NCBI GenBank assembly: GCA_947683625.1 | Contig: CANTUR010000049.1 | Span: 4,070,501-4,134,500, forward strand | Length of the DNA stretch: 64,000 bases | From: Mallotus nudiflorus | Taxonomy: Eukaryota; Streptophyta; Magnoliopsida; Malpighiales; Euphorbiaceae | Reading direction: 5' to 3' | Part shown: one piece after another, positions 1 to 13,090 of the stretch | Position numbering within the stretch: position 1 is the stretch's first letter | How the letters are laid out: each line of letters opens with the position of its first letter | The notes under the pieces: model-generated | What the model was told of the DNA's origin: nothing | Databases searched by the model: none | The model's input: the letters and a program-made list of their open reading frames with translations, nothing else | Translations under genes and position numbers: made by a program

Positions 1-1630
1 ACATGTTTTAATTCTAAGGTGATCTTAAATCTACAAGTTATGGAAAAGGCTTTAAGTTAATAGGCTATTCTAATTAATTTTAATTAACCTAGGTGAGCAT
101 ATATCTAATTAAATTAGTAAATCTATTTAAAGAAAAGGTGAATCTAATTATTAAATCTAAAAACCTAAAATCATGGGCTTAAGGATAACATAACAAAACA
201 TAATATGAAAATCAGAAAAATCAACAAATAACATATAAAATAAAATAATTAAACAAAAAATTATTCAAGATGCATAAATCAAAAGAATAAAAAAACATGA
301 AAATAATAAACTAAACTATATAATAAATAAACTACATTAATTATGCATTCAATGATATATAACCCTAATTAGATTATATGTAACTTAAATTTACTACAAC
401 CATCATTAATTTTAATTAAAGCTTTACTAGATAAACCTAATTTACTAATCAATTAATAAAATAAAATGCACAGCCACACACAGGATTCCACTATTCCCAC
501 TATTGGGGCTATTACAATGATCTACTGAAAATAAAAATAAAAATTAATACAACCCAAAAAAAATAAATGAATAAAAACATTAAAATAAAACAACCAATAG
601 AATAATAACAAATAAATAAATAAATATAACCTAGAAACTATATTCAACTACAAAATTCAATCCATTACATTCTATGGATCTTCATGGATTTTGTTCTCTA
701 CAGTGAATTCATCATGTAACTCCCTCCATAATTAGAAACACAAACACAAAAATAAACAATGATTAGTAATTAAACAAAATAAAATTAAAAATTGAATAAA
801 ATTAAAATTAAATGAAACTAAAATAATCAAATAAAATAAAGAGAAGAGGGTAGAAGAAGAGATAATTGGATGACTGTAGTATTGATTTGCTCCTCATAGT
901 GGTATAAATCACCGTTGTTTTTTTAGAATAAATCTTAAATCCTTGATTTTTCCTCCCAAAAAGTCTACTATTTTTTCTTAAAAGAACAGTACCTCCAAAT
1001 AAAATTTTTAGTTGAAAACTGAATAAAATAAAAAGAATAAGAAGTCCCTATCCCCCTTCCAGGAGAGTTAAGCTGGGTTTATATAGAAAACCCTAGCTAA
1101 AGTCACGTATCTTACTGTGACTTCTCCCATTCATAATGATAGAGTTTTGGTTTAATAAGGACTTTTAATTTTCTAAAAAATTCAGATAAATCATAGAAAA
1201 GGGATTTATCACATTATTTGACCAATTAAAGTTTAGAAAATAATTTTTTACTAAAAAATAAAAAAATACAGATGGAATACGATTGGGACAATATAATCCC
1301 AATTGAGATTATATAATTTCAATTGAGATTATATAATTTCAATTGAAATTATGTAATTCCGATCTGTTTTATGTAATTCTGATCAGAATTACATAATTTT
1401 CATCTTTTTTTATCTTTTAACTATAAAAAGACCCCTGAAAGAATTTACTTTTCAATTAGGTCCTTGAACATTACAATTAAGTCCTTAAAAAACCAATTAT
1501 GTTCTTTTGAAAACGCATTTAGGCTTTTGAGGTTTTAAACTTCAAGTGTTGAAGATCTTTTTATAATATTTTCATCATTGGAGTCCTCTATCACATCCAT
1601 ACTCAACTATCCTAAAATTGGGTTCTTACA
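1..1630 (-). mobile_element. Ty3/gypsy-type LTR, partial (cut by window start)
   Basis: This stretch is a diverged copy of the LTR that is complete at 2938-6730. The opening words (ACATGTTTTAATTCTAAGG) recur at about 3488, and the body tracks 5040-6730 word for word with small differences. It ends at 1630 in GGTTCTTACA, the counterpart of GGTGCTTACA at 6730, so the LTR reads on the minus strand. By comparison about 550 bp of its other end lie before the window. Around 1277-1400 it carries several degenerate repeats of an ATTATATAATTTC word. Whether it is a solo LTR or belongs to a full element cannot be decided from here. Confidence 0.8.
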
Positions 1631-2148
1631 TATATCATTAACAATGGTAACTTAATTGTTAGAGTATATTCATTGGGACCCCACTCAATAAATCCTCTTA
1701 CTAGTTTTCCTTCCTTGTAGATTTGTCCTAAGCTAGAGAGCAAACAGATATCAGTGGTACAACTGATCCATGATAGCACCATCAAAGAAAGATAAAGGAT
1801 AATCCATCCAATAAACACATTAACCCACCCTTATCAGACTAAAAGCCATTGAAACATCTCTCAACACCAGCTTCTACAACCTTCATGATGCGAAGTCACC
1901 CCTTCTTATGAATGAAACATGATTACCCTAACTTATCCCCTCATATTACACCTTGCAGAACTAAAACCCCAATCTTGTGACTCCACTCGAGGTTGTTTTA
2001 ATCATGACAGCGCTCAAAGAACTTACTGTGATGATATGAAATCTCAAAGACCATAAGAACAAAAAAAAGGCCCTGCACTTGGCATGATAGGAGGGCAAAA
2101 GATGAACCCAAGAAAGTCCACCACAAGCCTGGTGGGGTACTGTAGACA
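1631..2148. other. Unassigned segment left of copia element A
   Basis: This is about 520 bp between a gypsy LTR and element A. Removing element A joins it directly to 26597 onward, so it is probably older DNA, perhaps the upstream part of gypsy element C. No convincing protein domain was seen on either strand; the short open frames look fortuitous. Its last five bases (AGACA, 2144-2148) are the left half of the imperfect target duplication of element A. Confidence 0.45.
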
Positions 2149-2937
2149 TGAAGGAAATGGTTATGCAACATACAAGTATGGTGAGCACAAGTCTTAGATA
2201 GGGTAAAATTTCAAAAATTTTACTTGTATAACCCTTCATCAAATGAAGATTTCCATTCCCTTAGATCCAATTTACATTTTACACATAACTAAATAACAAA
2301 AAAATATATATAAACAACAACCTAGGAATTCTAAGTTTAAGAAAACTTACCAACTCTTAAGTTTGATGTTGATAACAATTGTTATCTACAAGCTTTTATG
2401 TAGTTGGTTCAACGCTTGAATCAAATGCTTTATCCTTCTAAGTGTAAGGCCTCTAGCTTGAAACACTAAAGCTTCACTAATCACATTCTTGCCTTGATTT
2501 GATTAGATGTAAGTGGCCTATTAAATGACCTATACAAAACTTGGTCTAACTTAATCTCCTTGCAAGAAAACTTAAGGTTTGTTTTGTGTATTTATTCTTT
2601 CTTTCTTTTATGTATCTCTACAAAATCTCTAGCCATCTTACAATAGAAACATATCTTAGGTTATATATTTATATATAGAGAAAGCAAACCCTAATGACAT
2701 CATTACTGACATCACATGTATATAACTTATCATAATAGGTATATAACTTGTATAAGAGATAAGTATGTAGAGAATTGTATACATCTCATGTATATGTCTA
2801 CATACATTCTCTACACATGCCAATGTGATATACACCTTATCATACACATATTTAAAATTTTATACACAAAAGATAATATGTGCCTAATATGATAAATTTT
2901 CCACAGTTAACATTTTACATATAAAAGATAATGTACC

Positions 2938-5900
2938 TGTAGACAGTGGGGTTTAGCGCACAAGCTCAAGGCTCTAAAGAGCACACTAACCACTGTCACA
3001 AAAACATGGCCTGGAGATAAGGAGTCATCACCCAGGGTAATAATTGGAACCAATTGAAAGTAGTGGTACTCGATTCTCTAAAAGAAAGCTAGCACCACAA
3101 CCATGAGATTCTGGATACGGAATACTGACTTCTTTCAGTCTTGTGTTCATTTAAAATTATTTTATAAATTACTATCTTATCCTCTATTTGCATGCAATTT
3201 TATATAAACCCTTATTTAAACGATTAACCTAGGCAAACTAGTCATGAAAAATACATATAAACAATGCATTCATTTAAGTTCACAATCCCTAAGTTAGTCT
3301 AATCTACATTGATTTTAATTAAATGGGCTAAATGTACATGTTTTAATTTATAAGTGACCTTAAAGATTAAAGATCTTAATTCCTATTTAAATTTAATTAA
3401 GTGAACTTAAGTCTATTTTTTTTAATTCTAAAAGATGGGCCTAAATCTACAATTTATAGAGTATTCAAATTAGTGGGCCTAATTTCTACATGTTTTAATT
3501 CTAAGGTGATCTTAAATCTACATGTTAGTGATATACACTACATCAATCATGTATGACCATGTTTTGACTTTATCATTTTATTTAATAAAGAGGCATTTTT
3601 CATTATCATTTTGTGTTATGATAATTACTTGAATATTCAATTCTTACTAGGGTCATCAAGTATGTGACTTAATAGTAAACCCCTTAGATTAAATATGAGT
3701 TATATTTAAATTATCCCTAGTCATAATAATGTATTATGGCTAGTATGGTATTGATTGATGATTATGTTTTACTAATAATGAATATGAGATATTAAGTCAA
3801 CTTATAGGTACTTATTTAAGAAATAAAGTGCTAGATTGACCCATCATTAGAATACTACATAAATAATAATCATAAGTAATTCTCATCACAGTAATATTTG
3901 CTTAGTCCTCTGACCTTGAAATCACCATGGATTTCTACATAACTATTTTATATTTTGACATAATCTTACATGATCTTTAACTAGATGATAAAATAGGTTG
4001 TTGTTGGGTACAAAATGAGTTATGTGAGTGATTGAGAAGGAATTTTTCCCTCATTTAATATGAGTAAGATATCTATGGAACCTTTGATAAGATAGACTAA
4101 TGAAAATGCATGGCCATGCTAAATTAAATTGATAAAGAGTTATCATTCTCAGTCTACTTAGAATCAAGAAATTATATAATTGAATTCTATAAGGATGACA
4201 TAATTTATGCTTTATATTCAATTAAGATATCATGTGATAAAGAGACTAGAATATTCATTGTATAGGTTATGTCGAATTATTGACTTCACATGACTTGGGT
4301 AGTCATAATGTCTTGCTAGAGGCCACTTATGACTTGTAGGCCTAAATAGAGATTTAAGGCCCATTACCAACGTCATGTGAACCTACAGGGTCACACACTT
4401 TGAACAAGCCCAAAACGAATATGGGTTTAACAAGCCTAAATAAGCTTTATGGAAATAAATAAATAAAATATTTATTTATTTATTTAAGGTAAAGGTTATC
4501 TTAAATAAATAGAATATCATTTCTGATTTAATTTTAAATAAAATCAGAATAAGAATAAGTGAGAAATTACCAAAAGGTTATTTGGTAAATGAAATCCTAA
4601 TTTAAATGTCTATAAATATATTATATTCTCTAGGGTTTTAGACACTCTCATTATTTTGCCACCAAATTCGTTTTCTCTTTTTTAGAAAATAAAACACAGA
4701 GTTCTTTTCTAATTCTTGATTTGTGAGAAATCAAGAGAATGTGCTAGCACATAAATATTCATTTTCAAAATCAAGGATTGTTCGTGTGGACACTTGTGGA
4801 GGATGGATTCTTTTGGAGACATATCAAATCTGAACTACTAAATTAAAAGCTTGAGGTAGGGTGTCACCAGCGTGAACCTCCTCTTTTCCTTCCAAATTTC
4901 TTACCTCTTGTGCAATTATGGCAAGAAATGAAAACCCTAGATTTAATTAATCAAATTACTTGGATTTGGGTTCAAGTTTGTGATTTAAATTGTATTTTTC
5001 CACTGCGTATGGAATCTTGAAACCCAACACTATAAATTATCGAAAAAGCTTTAATTTAATAGGCTAAGTCTATTAAATTAATTAAATTAAACTAGATGGG
5101 CCTATGTCTAAGTTAGTTAAATGAGCCTAAATTATTTCTAACCTAAAATTAAATTAATTATGGGTCTAAAATCAAGTTTAATTAATTAAACCTAATCCTA
5201 ATTAAATTAGTAAACCTATTAAAGAAAAGTTGAATCTAATTATTAAACCTAAAAAAAATGTAAAATCATGAGCTTAAAGCAAACACAACGAAAACATAAT
5301 ATCAAAATTGTAAAATTAACTAATCAAATATAAAAATAAAATAATTAAACAAACAATTAATTAAGATTCATAAATCAAAAGAATAATAACATAATAACAT
5401 AAAATACATTAATCATGCATTCAATGATATCTAACCCTAATTAAATTATATACAACTTAAATTTACTACAACCACCATTAATTTTAATTGAAGCTTTACC
5501 AAATAAGCCTAATTTACTAATCAATTAATTAAAATAAAACACAACACACACAAGATTTCATTATTCCCACTATTAGGGCTATTAGAATGATATACTAAAA
5601 GTAAAAATAAAAATTAATATAACCCCAAGAAAACTAAATGAATAAAAACACAAAATAAAACAACCAACAAAATAATAACAAATAAATAAATAAATAACCT
5701 AGAGGCTATATTCAAATACAAAATTCAACCCATGGCATCCCATAGATCTTTATAGGTTTTGTTTTCTACAGTGAATTGATCATGTAACTCCATCCATAAT
5801 CACAATCACAAACATAAACATAAAAAACAAAATAAACAATGATTAGTAGTTAAAAAAAATTAAAATTAAAATTAAGTAAAATTAAAATTAAATGAAATTC

Positions 5901-6730
5901 AAATAAATTAAACAAAACAAATAGAAGAGGGTAGAAGAAGAGATTATTAGATGGATGTAGTATTGATTTGCTCCTCATAGTGGTATAAATCACCTTTACT
6001 TTTTTAATATAGATCTTCAATGCTTGATTTTCTCCTCCCAAAAATCTATTGCTTTTCTCAAAATAACAGTACCTCTCAAAATAATTTTATTTGAAAACTA
6101 CGTAAAAAGAAGAAGGAGAGCTCCAAAAGGGTTTTTTTCCTCCCCCTTTCTGTAAGAGAGTTAAGCTGGGTTTATATAGAAAACCCTAGCTAAAGTCACA
6201 TATCCTATTATGACTTCTCCTATTCACAGTGATGAAGTTTTGGTTTAAAAAGGACTTCTAATTTTCCTGAAAAAATTAGTCAAATCCTAGAAAAGTGATT
6301 TATCACATTATTTGACTAATTAAAATTCAGAAAATAAAATTTTTTATTTACTAAAAAATCAAAAATATAAACGGAACACAATCGGGACAGTATAATCCTG
6401 ATGGGATTATATAATTTCGATCGGAATTGCATAATCCCAATCAGAATTACATAATTCTGATCGATTTTATGTAATTTCGATTAGAATTACATAATTTCAT
6501 TTTTTTAACTTTTAATTACAAAAAAACCCTAAAAGAATTTAAAATTTTCAATTAGGTCCTTAAAGAAAACATTACATTTAAGTCCTTAAAAACTAATTAA
6601 GTTCTTTTGAAACTGCATATAGGCTTTTGAAGTTTCAAACTTCAAGTATTAAAGATCTATTTATAATACTTTCATCATTGGAGTCCTTTGTCACATCCAC
6701 ACTCCATCATCCTGAATATAGGTGCTTACA
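2938..6730 (-). mobile_element. Solo Ty3/gypsy LTR inserted in copia A LTR
   Basis: It begins TGTAGACAGTGGGG and ends GGTGCTTACA, so read on the minus strand it runs TGTAAGCACC...TACA. It is about 2.28 kb long once the nested copia LTR is removed. The flanks GTACC (2933-2937) and ATGCC (6731-6735) each differ by one base from GTGCC in the uninterrupted copy at about 16447, which supports a 5-bp target duplication. No internal gag-pol accompanies it, so it arose by LTR-LTR recombination. It is related to the LTRs at 1-1630 and 9360-11464. Confidence 0.85.
3523..5029 (+). mobile_element. Solo copia LTR of the element B family
   Basis: It starts TGTTAGTGATATACAC and ends GAAACCCAACA, 1507 bp, matching the element B LTRs in opposite orientation. 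The flanks are CTACA (3518-3522) and CTATA (5030-5034). The empty site (TCTACAAGTTATGG) is preserved near position 30 of the window. A TATA-type word (TCTATAAATATA, about 4609) marks the LTR promoter. It is nested two levels deep: a copia LTR inside a gypsy LTR inside the copia A LTR. Confidence 0.9.
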
Positions 6731-8289
6731 ATGCCTAACATGACAAATTTGACCATATCAATATGTACGAACTAGGGCTTTGTAATAGGGCCAACACTTA
6801 GCCTAAGCCTAATCCATTAAACAAATGGGCCTAGATAAGGTTCATAGCCTTCTCAACACCTTGGACTAATCTTTGGTCCAAAACCCTTTTTGGCTTAAGC
6901 CCAAACAACTTGAGCCATTAATCCAAGTACAATTAGAAACAACATATATTATTTATTTAATACTTTAATTAATCTCTCATATTAATTAAGTATTAATTAA
7001 TAATTAAACCCTTACTTCAATTGAATTTCATGATATGCTAGAATCACTACTTAAAGCATAAATCTAATTCTGTGAATTTTAATTAATTGATTAAACATTT
7101 TAATCAATAATTAGATTAACATTGATGGTGATTTGGTAAAGGTCTTTTAAATGTGACTTACTAGGTTCATGTCTAATTGGTAATGAGAATATAATATCAA
7201 CACTTGATATTATTTAAAACTCTTTCAAGTCCAAATATTAAAATCCCAATTATACTCATTTAGTTCTCATAAGTTATGAGTGACCTTAGCATTAATATTA
7301 TAATGACCTAATTAAGGATGAATGCATGTATTGATTCGCATGAACCCTTTGGTCATAATTACCATGCACTAAAATCCCTTTATTAGAATATCTTAATATA
7401 GCATAGAGTCAAGGTTTAGTTAAACTCTAATAGCTTTATCATATGACCTCATCTCAAGTTCTATTCTTGAAAAATTATAACAAATACTAAAAACACTTTC
7501 TAGCATGGAAACTCTTTCAGAAAGTATTATGTTTGTCCTAGCTAGGAACTTATTCATCAAGAAAAAACTTAGATAGCATAGGATCTTATCCCAATTCACT
7601 CTAGGCAATGAATCCCATCTTGATCAAACACTTATCCCTACATTTAACCGACTAAAGCCTTCACACGCCATATACCCATATGTGAATAACATAAGTATGT
7701 AAGTGGTAACAAACCATAACCACTTCAATGTGGATAACCATGTTGCCTCAGGTCAAAGGACTATATGCACCATTATGACCTAAATTGTGATCATTGACTA
7801 TAAGTGAATATCCTTATGATCATAAATCTAATGTTACTGTTCAATCCACCCATCACATGAGTATCCACATGTCTATTATGATATCTCATATTAAGTACTA
7901 TGGGACTCACTACCTCCCAATATTAATAACACATACTAATTAATGAAAATAGACAAAGGTGATAGTCTAATTAATATTACCCAAATATTAATTACTTGGC
8001 TATAAACATTTTTATAGCATTTGTATTAAACAAATTTGTAGCTCATATTATCAACTCTTTAATAATAATTTTATTTAACATTATGTTAATGGATAAATAC
8101 TCAAATAAATAAACACTTTATTTAAATTTTATTGCCATTTGGGATTATTTACACCATAAAAATATATGATTGGCCTCTAGGGCATACCACCTATACTAAT
8201 AATCTTTCATTTGCATTAAAGCTAATCACTACAGTATCTTAAACCTATCTTCTCAAGATGTCTATCTAATTGCAACTAGGTTAATGCTT

Positions 8290-9354
8290 TAGTAAGTGGA
8301 TTAGTGACATTTTTGGTTAAAGCTACCTTTTACATGAGCATATCGCCCTTTCCAACAAGTTCACTAATAATATGATAGCAACTTTCTTTGTGTTTGGATT
8401 TCTTATGAGACCTCAGTTCCTTTACCAAAGTAATGGCTCTATTATTATTATTTCAATAGAGAGAAATTGGGGACTCAATGGAAGGAACAACTCCTACCTC
8501 GATAATGAACTTTTTAATCCAAACAGCTTCTTTAGTAGCATCTGATACGACTATATCCTTGGCTTCTATAATTAAATCAACAATGATACTTTGCTTCGAA
8601 CTCTTACAACTCAATGCACCTCCATTACAGATAAATACAAACCTGAAGATAGACTTTTTATCATCCACATCTTATTGAAAATTAGAATCTATGAAACCAT
8701 CTATTTATAGATCACCTCCTCTTTAAGTTAAACTAAATCTTTAGTCCTTCTAAAGTATTTAAAAATTGCCTTAACTTCCATCTAATGTTCCAAATCTGAA
8801 TTAGATTGAAACCTGTTAATCACACTAATAGCAAAGGCAATATTAGGCCTAGTACACAACACCATTTTCTTCATTTCCTCAAGTGTTTTAGGTGACATAC
8901 CCTTGGATAAATGTCTATCATGCCTAAATGGTAATAATCCTCTCTTGGAATCAAGCATGTTAAACCTCTTCAACACCTTTTCCAAGTAAAGATTTTGGGA
9001 TAATCTTATCATTCTCTTCGATTTATTTCTATAGACTCAAATCCTGAGAATATAGGTTGTTTACCCTAAGTCCTTTATTAATAAGGTTTTAGATAACCAT
9101 ACTTTCACATAAGTCATCATACTAACATCATTTCTAATTAATAGAATGACATCTATATATAAGACTAGGAAAATGAGTTGGCTCCCATTAACCTTATTGT
9201 AAACACATGGTTCATCTTTATTCTTAATGAAACTATCAAAAAAATTGCCTCATCAAAATGATAATTCTAACTCCTTAAGGCCTATTTTAGACCATAGATA
9301 GTAATATTAAGCTTGCACACCTTTGAGCTATTCTTAAATTCAAAACCCTTAGGT
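8290..9354 (-). pseudogene. Copia A pol, C-terminal part: end of RT and RNase H
   Basis: The minus strand encodes recognisable copia pieces. 9012-8782 reads MIRLSQNLYLEKVLKRFNM, the 'SQ..Y..KVL.RF.M' block at the end of copia RT, followed by 'CTRPNIAFAISVINRFQSN', the start of the RNase H linker. 8668-8453 has 'LSCKSSKQSIIVDLIIEAK', where the usual motif is W-S-S-K-K-Q and A-E (mutated here), and 'EAVWIKKFI'. RNase H converts the RNA-DNA hybrid during reverse transcription in the particle. Stops and frame changes separate the blocks. The upstream half of RT lies beyond the LTR insertion at 9360. Confidence 0.8.
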
Positions 9355-9359
9355 TGTTC

Positions 9360-11464
9360 TGTAAGCACCCAATTTCGGGATGCAATTGCGACGTAAGTCT
9401 CCATGATGAAATTTATTCAAAAATTGAACTTGGATTTCGATTTTCTAGAATTTAGGGACTAAATTACAACTTTTTTTAGGATTTGATTAGTAGGAAGTCA
9501 ATTTTTCAAGGGTCTTTTGGTAATTAAAAGTTAAAAAAAATTAGGATCGGCATTTAATGCTGACGAGTAAAAAGTCCCATTTTTTTAATTTTTTTGCGTA
9601 TTTTTTTCATTTTTTGTTGATTTTTTCAGTATTTTGATTGGTTGAAAATTTAATTTTATTATTATTATTATTATTATCTGATGAAAATTTCAATGCATTC
9701 AAAATGCATAAATAGCTTCCAAAAATCAAAACTCTACATGTTTGTTTTGAAGAGATGAGACTGTTCCTGCAAATTTGGAAAGTCAGTACGCACAGTCTCT
9801 ACTTTAAAAAGCAAAGAGTCTACATGTGTGCATGAGGGGCTTGAGACTCACACACACAGACTGAGAAAAAAAGACGAAAGAAAAAAATAGAGAGACTGCA
9901 AAAGAGAGAAGAGAGTTATGCAAAAAAAAAAAACCCTATTGCATAAGAAAACCCTAAAAATCTAGACGCGAAGAACACCTCACACACACCCTTATCTTTC
10001 AAAACCCTAATTTTGGATATTGTTAGTGTCTTCAAATGTAATCAAATCCCAGACTATAATCAAATCAATACTGAGTCAATTTTAACGGTGATAATTCAAT
10101 ATTAGGGGTTATCTCAAAGCATTTGCACGACATCTAAAATCATCAGTGTTCTTTTCTATTCTATTCTTTTTATGATTTTTATTTTGTTATTGTTTTGATT
10201 ATTCAATTTCACTACTAATTTGATTATTTCTGTGTTTTTATTTTGATGTGCAAATGTGTATTGAGAAGGATGCTGCCTGTGTTTAGACAAATATAAGGTC
10301 CATGGAATGTCATGAAAGAACCTGCATTGTTTTCTAGTAGAACTTAGGATTTTTATCTTTATTTTTCATTTTGGTATCCTGTATAGTTATTTTAATTCAT
10401 GGTTGTATAATTATTTAATTTTTGTACGTAGTTTGTAATAGCCCTAGTAGTGGGAATAGTAAAAGATTTAATTTTCTGCGTTTAAAATCAATTAGTAATT
10501 AGGTTCAATTGGGTAAAAATCAATTAAAATCAATTGTGGCAACAGCTTAATTTAGGGTTTGCATGTAATTGATTTGGGGTTTCTAGAAAATCACTAAACT
10601 GTTTGTTTGATCCTTTTTTATATTTTATTTGTTTTGGTTTGTGTTTTTGGGTTTTTATATTATTTTGGGCCCCAAGCCCACGCTTAGGTCCAACTCACTT
10701 TAAATAGGATTAAAAAATGGTTTAGGACATTAAATAATTAAAATCAATTTAGGCCCATTAAGTTAATTAGATTTTAGACCCACTTAGTTAATTAAAACTT
10801 ATTTAGACTTAGCTCAGCCCACTTAATTTTATTTCTTTTAAAATAAATAGACCTAAGCCCACTTCTCATTTTAAATAAAAACCAAGTTAGACTTAGGCCC
10901 ACTAATTTAACTTTCCTTTAAAATTGAATAGACTTAAGCCCATTCCTTAGACAAACTAAAATAAATAGATCTAGGCTCACTAATTAATAAAAAATGTAGG
11001 GCCACCTTTAGTCCCTTTCTCACTTGTAAATAAAATGTAAATCTAGCTAACTTTTTAATAAAACTAACATAGTTTAGACTTAGGGACAACACGATCTTGC
11101 GTGCATTTTTTATGTGTAATTTTATTGACTAAATGCCTAAGGTTAGGTGGATGTCAAATAAGGTTTAAATAAAATTACATGTAATTACAGGATGAAATAA
11201 TCATTTATAAAATTATTCTAAATGAACACAAGACTAAGAGAAGTTAGTATTCCGTTCCTAGAATCTCTTGGTTATGGTGCTAACTTTCTTTTAGAGAATC
11301 GAGTACCACCAATCAAATTGTCCCAGTAGTTCTTACCTTAGGTGGTGACTCCTCTTCTCCACACTATGACTTTGTGACATAGTAGTGTGTTCCTTAAGGC
11401 CTCGAGCCTAAATAGTATCACAATTGCTAAAATCTTGGACGCGTGCTAAACCTCGCCGTTTACA
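9360..11464 (+). mobile_element. Solo Ty3/gypsy LTR inserted in copia A pol
   Basis: It starts TGTAAGCACCCAATTTCGG and ends CGCCGTTTACA, 2105 bp, with TG...CA ends. The flanks are TGTTC (9355-9359) and TGCTC (11465-11469), a 5-bp target duplication with one mismatch. Its last 250 bases are the reverse complement of 2938-3190, so it belongs to the same superfamily as that LTR, in the opposite orientation. It lacks the ATTATATAATTTC sub-repeats of the other two copies. No internal region is attached. Confidence 0.9.
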
Positions 11465-12000
11465 TGCTCCATGAAAATGTCTTCCTTAATATAACTATTA
11501 AGGAAGATGATCTTGACATCCATTTTCCAAAGATCATAATCATGGTGTACATCTATATCTAGAATAATTTGAATAGATTTAAGCATAGCTACTGGTGAGA
11601 AGGTCTCCTTATAGTCAACCCCTTACCTTTGGTGAAACCCTTTTACTACAAGCCTAGCTTTATAGGTCTCTTCCTTTCTATCTGAATAAATCTTCTCTTG
11701 AAGATCCATTTGCACCCAATAGGTATAATACCCTTAAGAGGATCAACAAGTGTCTAAACTTGGTTTTGCATACATGGAATCCATTTCAGTTATTATGGCC
11801 TTAAGTCATCTCAAAGAATCTTTACCACATAAAGCTTATTCATATGTAGTAGGATCATTATCATGAATTTTCTCTTCATGAACATGCAACTCTTGCATAT
11901 CGTGAAGAAAATAGTATCACTTGGGAGGATGAGATACCCTACTAGACCTTCTAGGAGTTAGTATGATGACATTCTCAACTATAATAAGCTCTTCGAGTTG
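11465..12000 (-). pseudogene. Copia A reverse transcriptase, N-terminal half
   Basis: This resumes the pol frame across the solo LTR. Read on the minus strand, short blocks resemble the copia RT start, with product-like words corresponding to the region before 'VDIKTAFL'. Several stops interrupt it, and the metal-binding YVDD block is split off toward 9200. The reverse transcriptase would copy element RNA in cytoplasmic particles, but this copy cannot be functional. Assignment rests mainly on its position between integrase and RNase H and on similarity to element B. Confidence 0.6.
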
Positions 12001-12021
12001 ATTAATATCCATTTGATCAAT

Positions 12022-13060
12022 TTATTGGGCTTCCTTAGATGACTCCTCATCTAGCATTATCTTCGTTCCTCTTCCACCTTCCTTAAGAGACTCTTTTTCA
12101 AGAAAAATGGCATCTCTACTTATAATAATAACTTGTTCAGTAGGAAGATAAAAGAAATATCCTAAACTATCTTTAGGATATCCAATAAACCTTCCTTTAA
12201 TCAATTTTAAATTCAATTTGTCTAATTTTAGTTTTTTAATAAAAGATGGACATCCCCAAATCTTAACAAGTTTAATACTTGGTATTCTACCATGCCATAT
12301 CTTATATGGTGTGGTAGAAATATATTTGGATGGAACACGATTAAGGATGTAAAAGGCCATTTAGAGTGTATAACCCCAAAGTGAAATAGGAATATCAGTG
12401 TAGCTTATTATAGATCATATTATATCTAATAAAATATGATTCTACCTTTTGGATACACCATTTAATTGAGTTTTTCTAGGTGGTGTGAGTTATGATGCAA
12501 TGCCATGTTCTTTAAGAAACTAAATGAACTCGGTACTTAAGTACTCTCCTGCTCAATCTAATGTTAGAGTTTTAATAGTTTTCCTATTTTGGTTTTCTAC
12601 TTGGGCTTTAAATTCCTTAAACTTTTCAAAGAATTCACTTTTGTTCTTCATAAGAAATAAGTGCCTAAACCTTGATAGATCATTTATAAAGGTTATAAAG
12701 TAGAAGAAACCACCTCTAGCCATTTTGTTAAATGGTCCACATACATCATTATGTATGATCTCCAACATATCCTTGGCTCTTGTCATTTGTCCAAAAAATA
12801 GTGATCTAGTCATTTTGCCTTAAAGATAAACCTCATAAGTAAAATTAGATGTAAATTCAAGATTGCTTAAGATTCCTATCCTTTCCAACTTATTGATCTT
12901 ATCATTCCTATCCTTAAAGATAAACCTCATAAGTCAAATTAGATGTGACATAATCTCAAGTGGCATAAATATTTAGAGTTAGAGGAATTTTCTATTATCA
13001 TTGCATTTCCATTACTCATATTAATTTGAGGCTCATTATTATTAGACATATTATCAACAT
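12022..13060 (-). pseudogene. Copia A integrase
   Basis: The minus-strand block 12813-12553 carries 'AKDMLEIIHNDVCGPF' and 'FFYFITFINDLSRF', the integrase core around its first Asp, with 'TLTLD' replacing the usual LRSD at the second. 12360-12022 carries 'AFYILNRVPSK' and 'TPYKIWHGRIPS', the usual end of the copia integrase core and its C-terminal 'GCPSF' region. The two blocks are in different frames, separated by stops at about 12361-12550. Integrase inserts the cDNA in host DNA; this copy is dead. It is very similar in order and wording to element B integrase. Confidence 0.85.
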
Positions 13061-13090
13061 AATATAAACCATATATTAGATAACTCATGC

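Larger units (their letters stand above)
2149..8201 (-). repeat. 3' LTR of copia A (interrupted)
   Basis: The segment from TGAAGGAAAT (2149) to about 8201 matches the right LTR 15661-26591 piecewise: 2149-2937 matches 15661-16460, and 6731-8201 matches 25160-26591. Both copies share AGGGCATACCACCTATAC near the far end. The gypsy LTR at 2938-6730 interrupts it. The purine-rich word GCAAATGAAAG, read on the minus strand at 8203-8213, sits where a polypurine tract should be. It is the 3' LTR because RNase H lies next to it. Confidence 0.85.
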
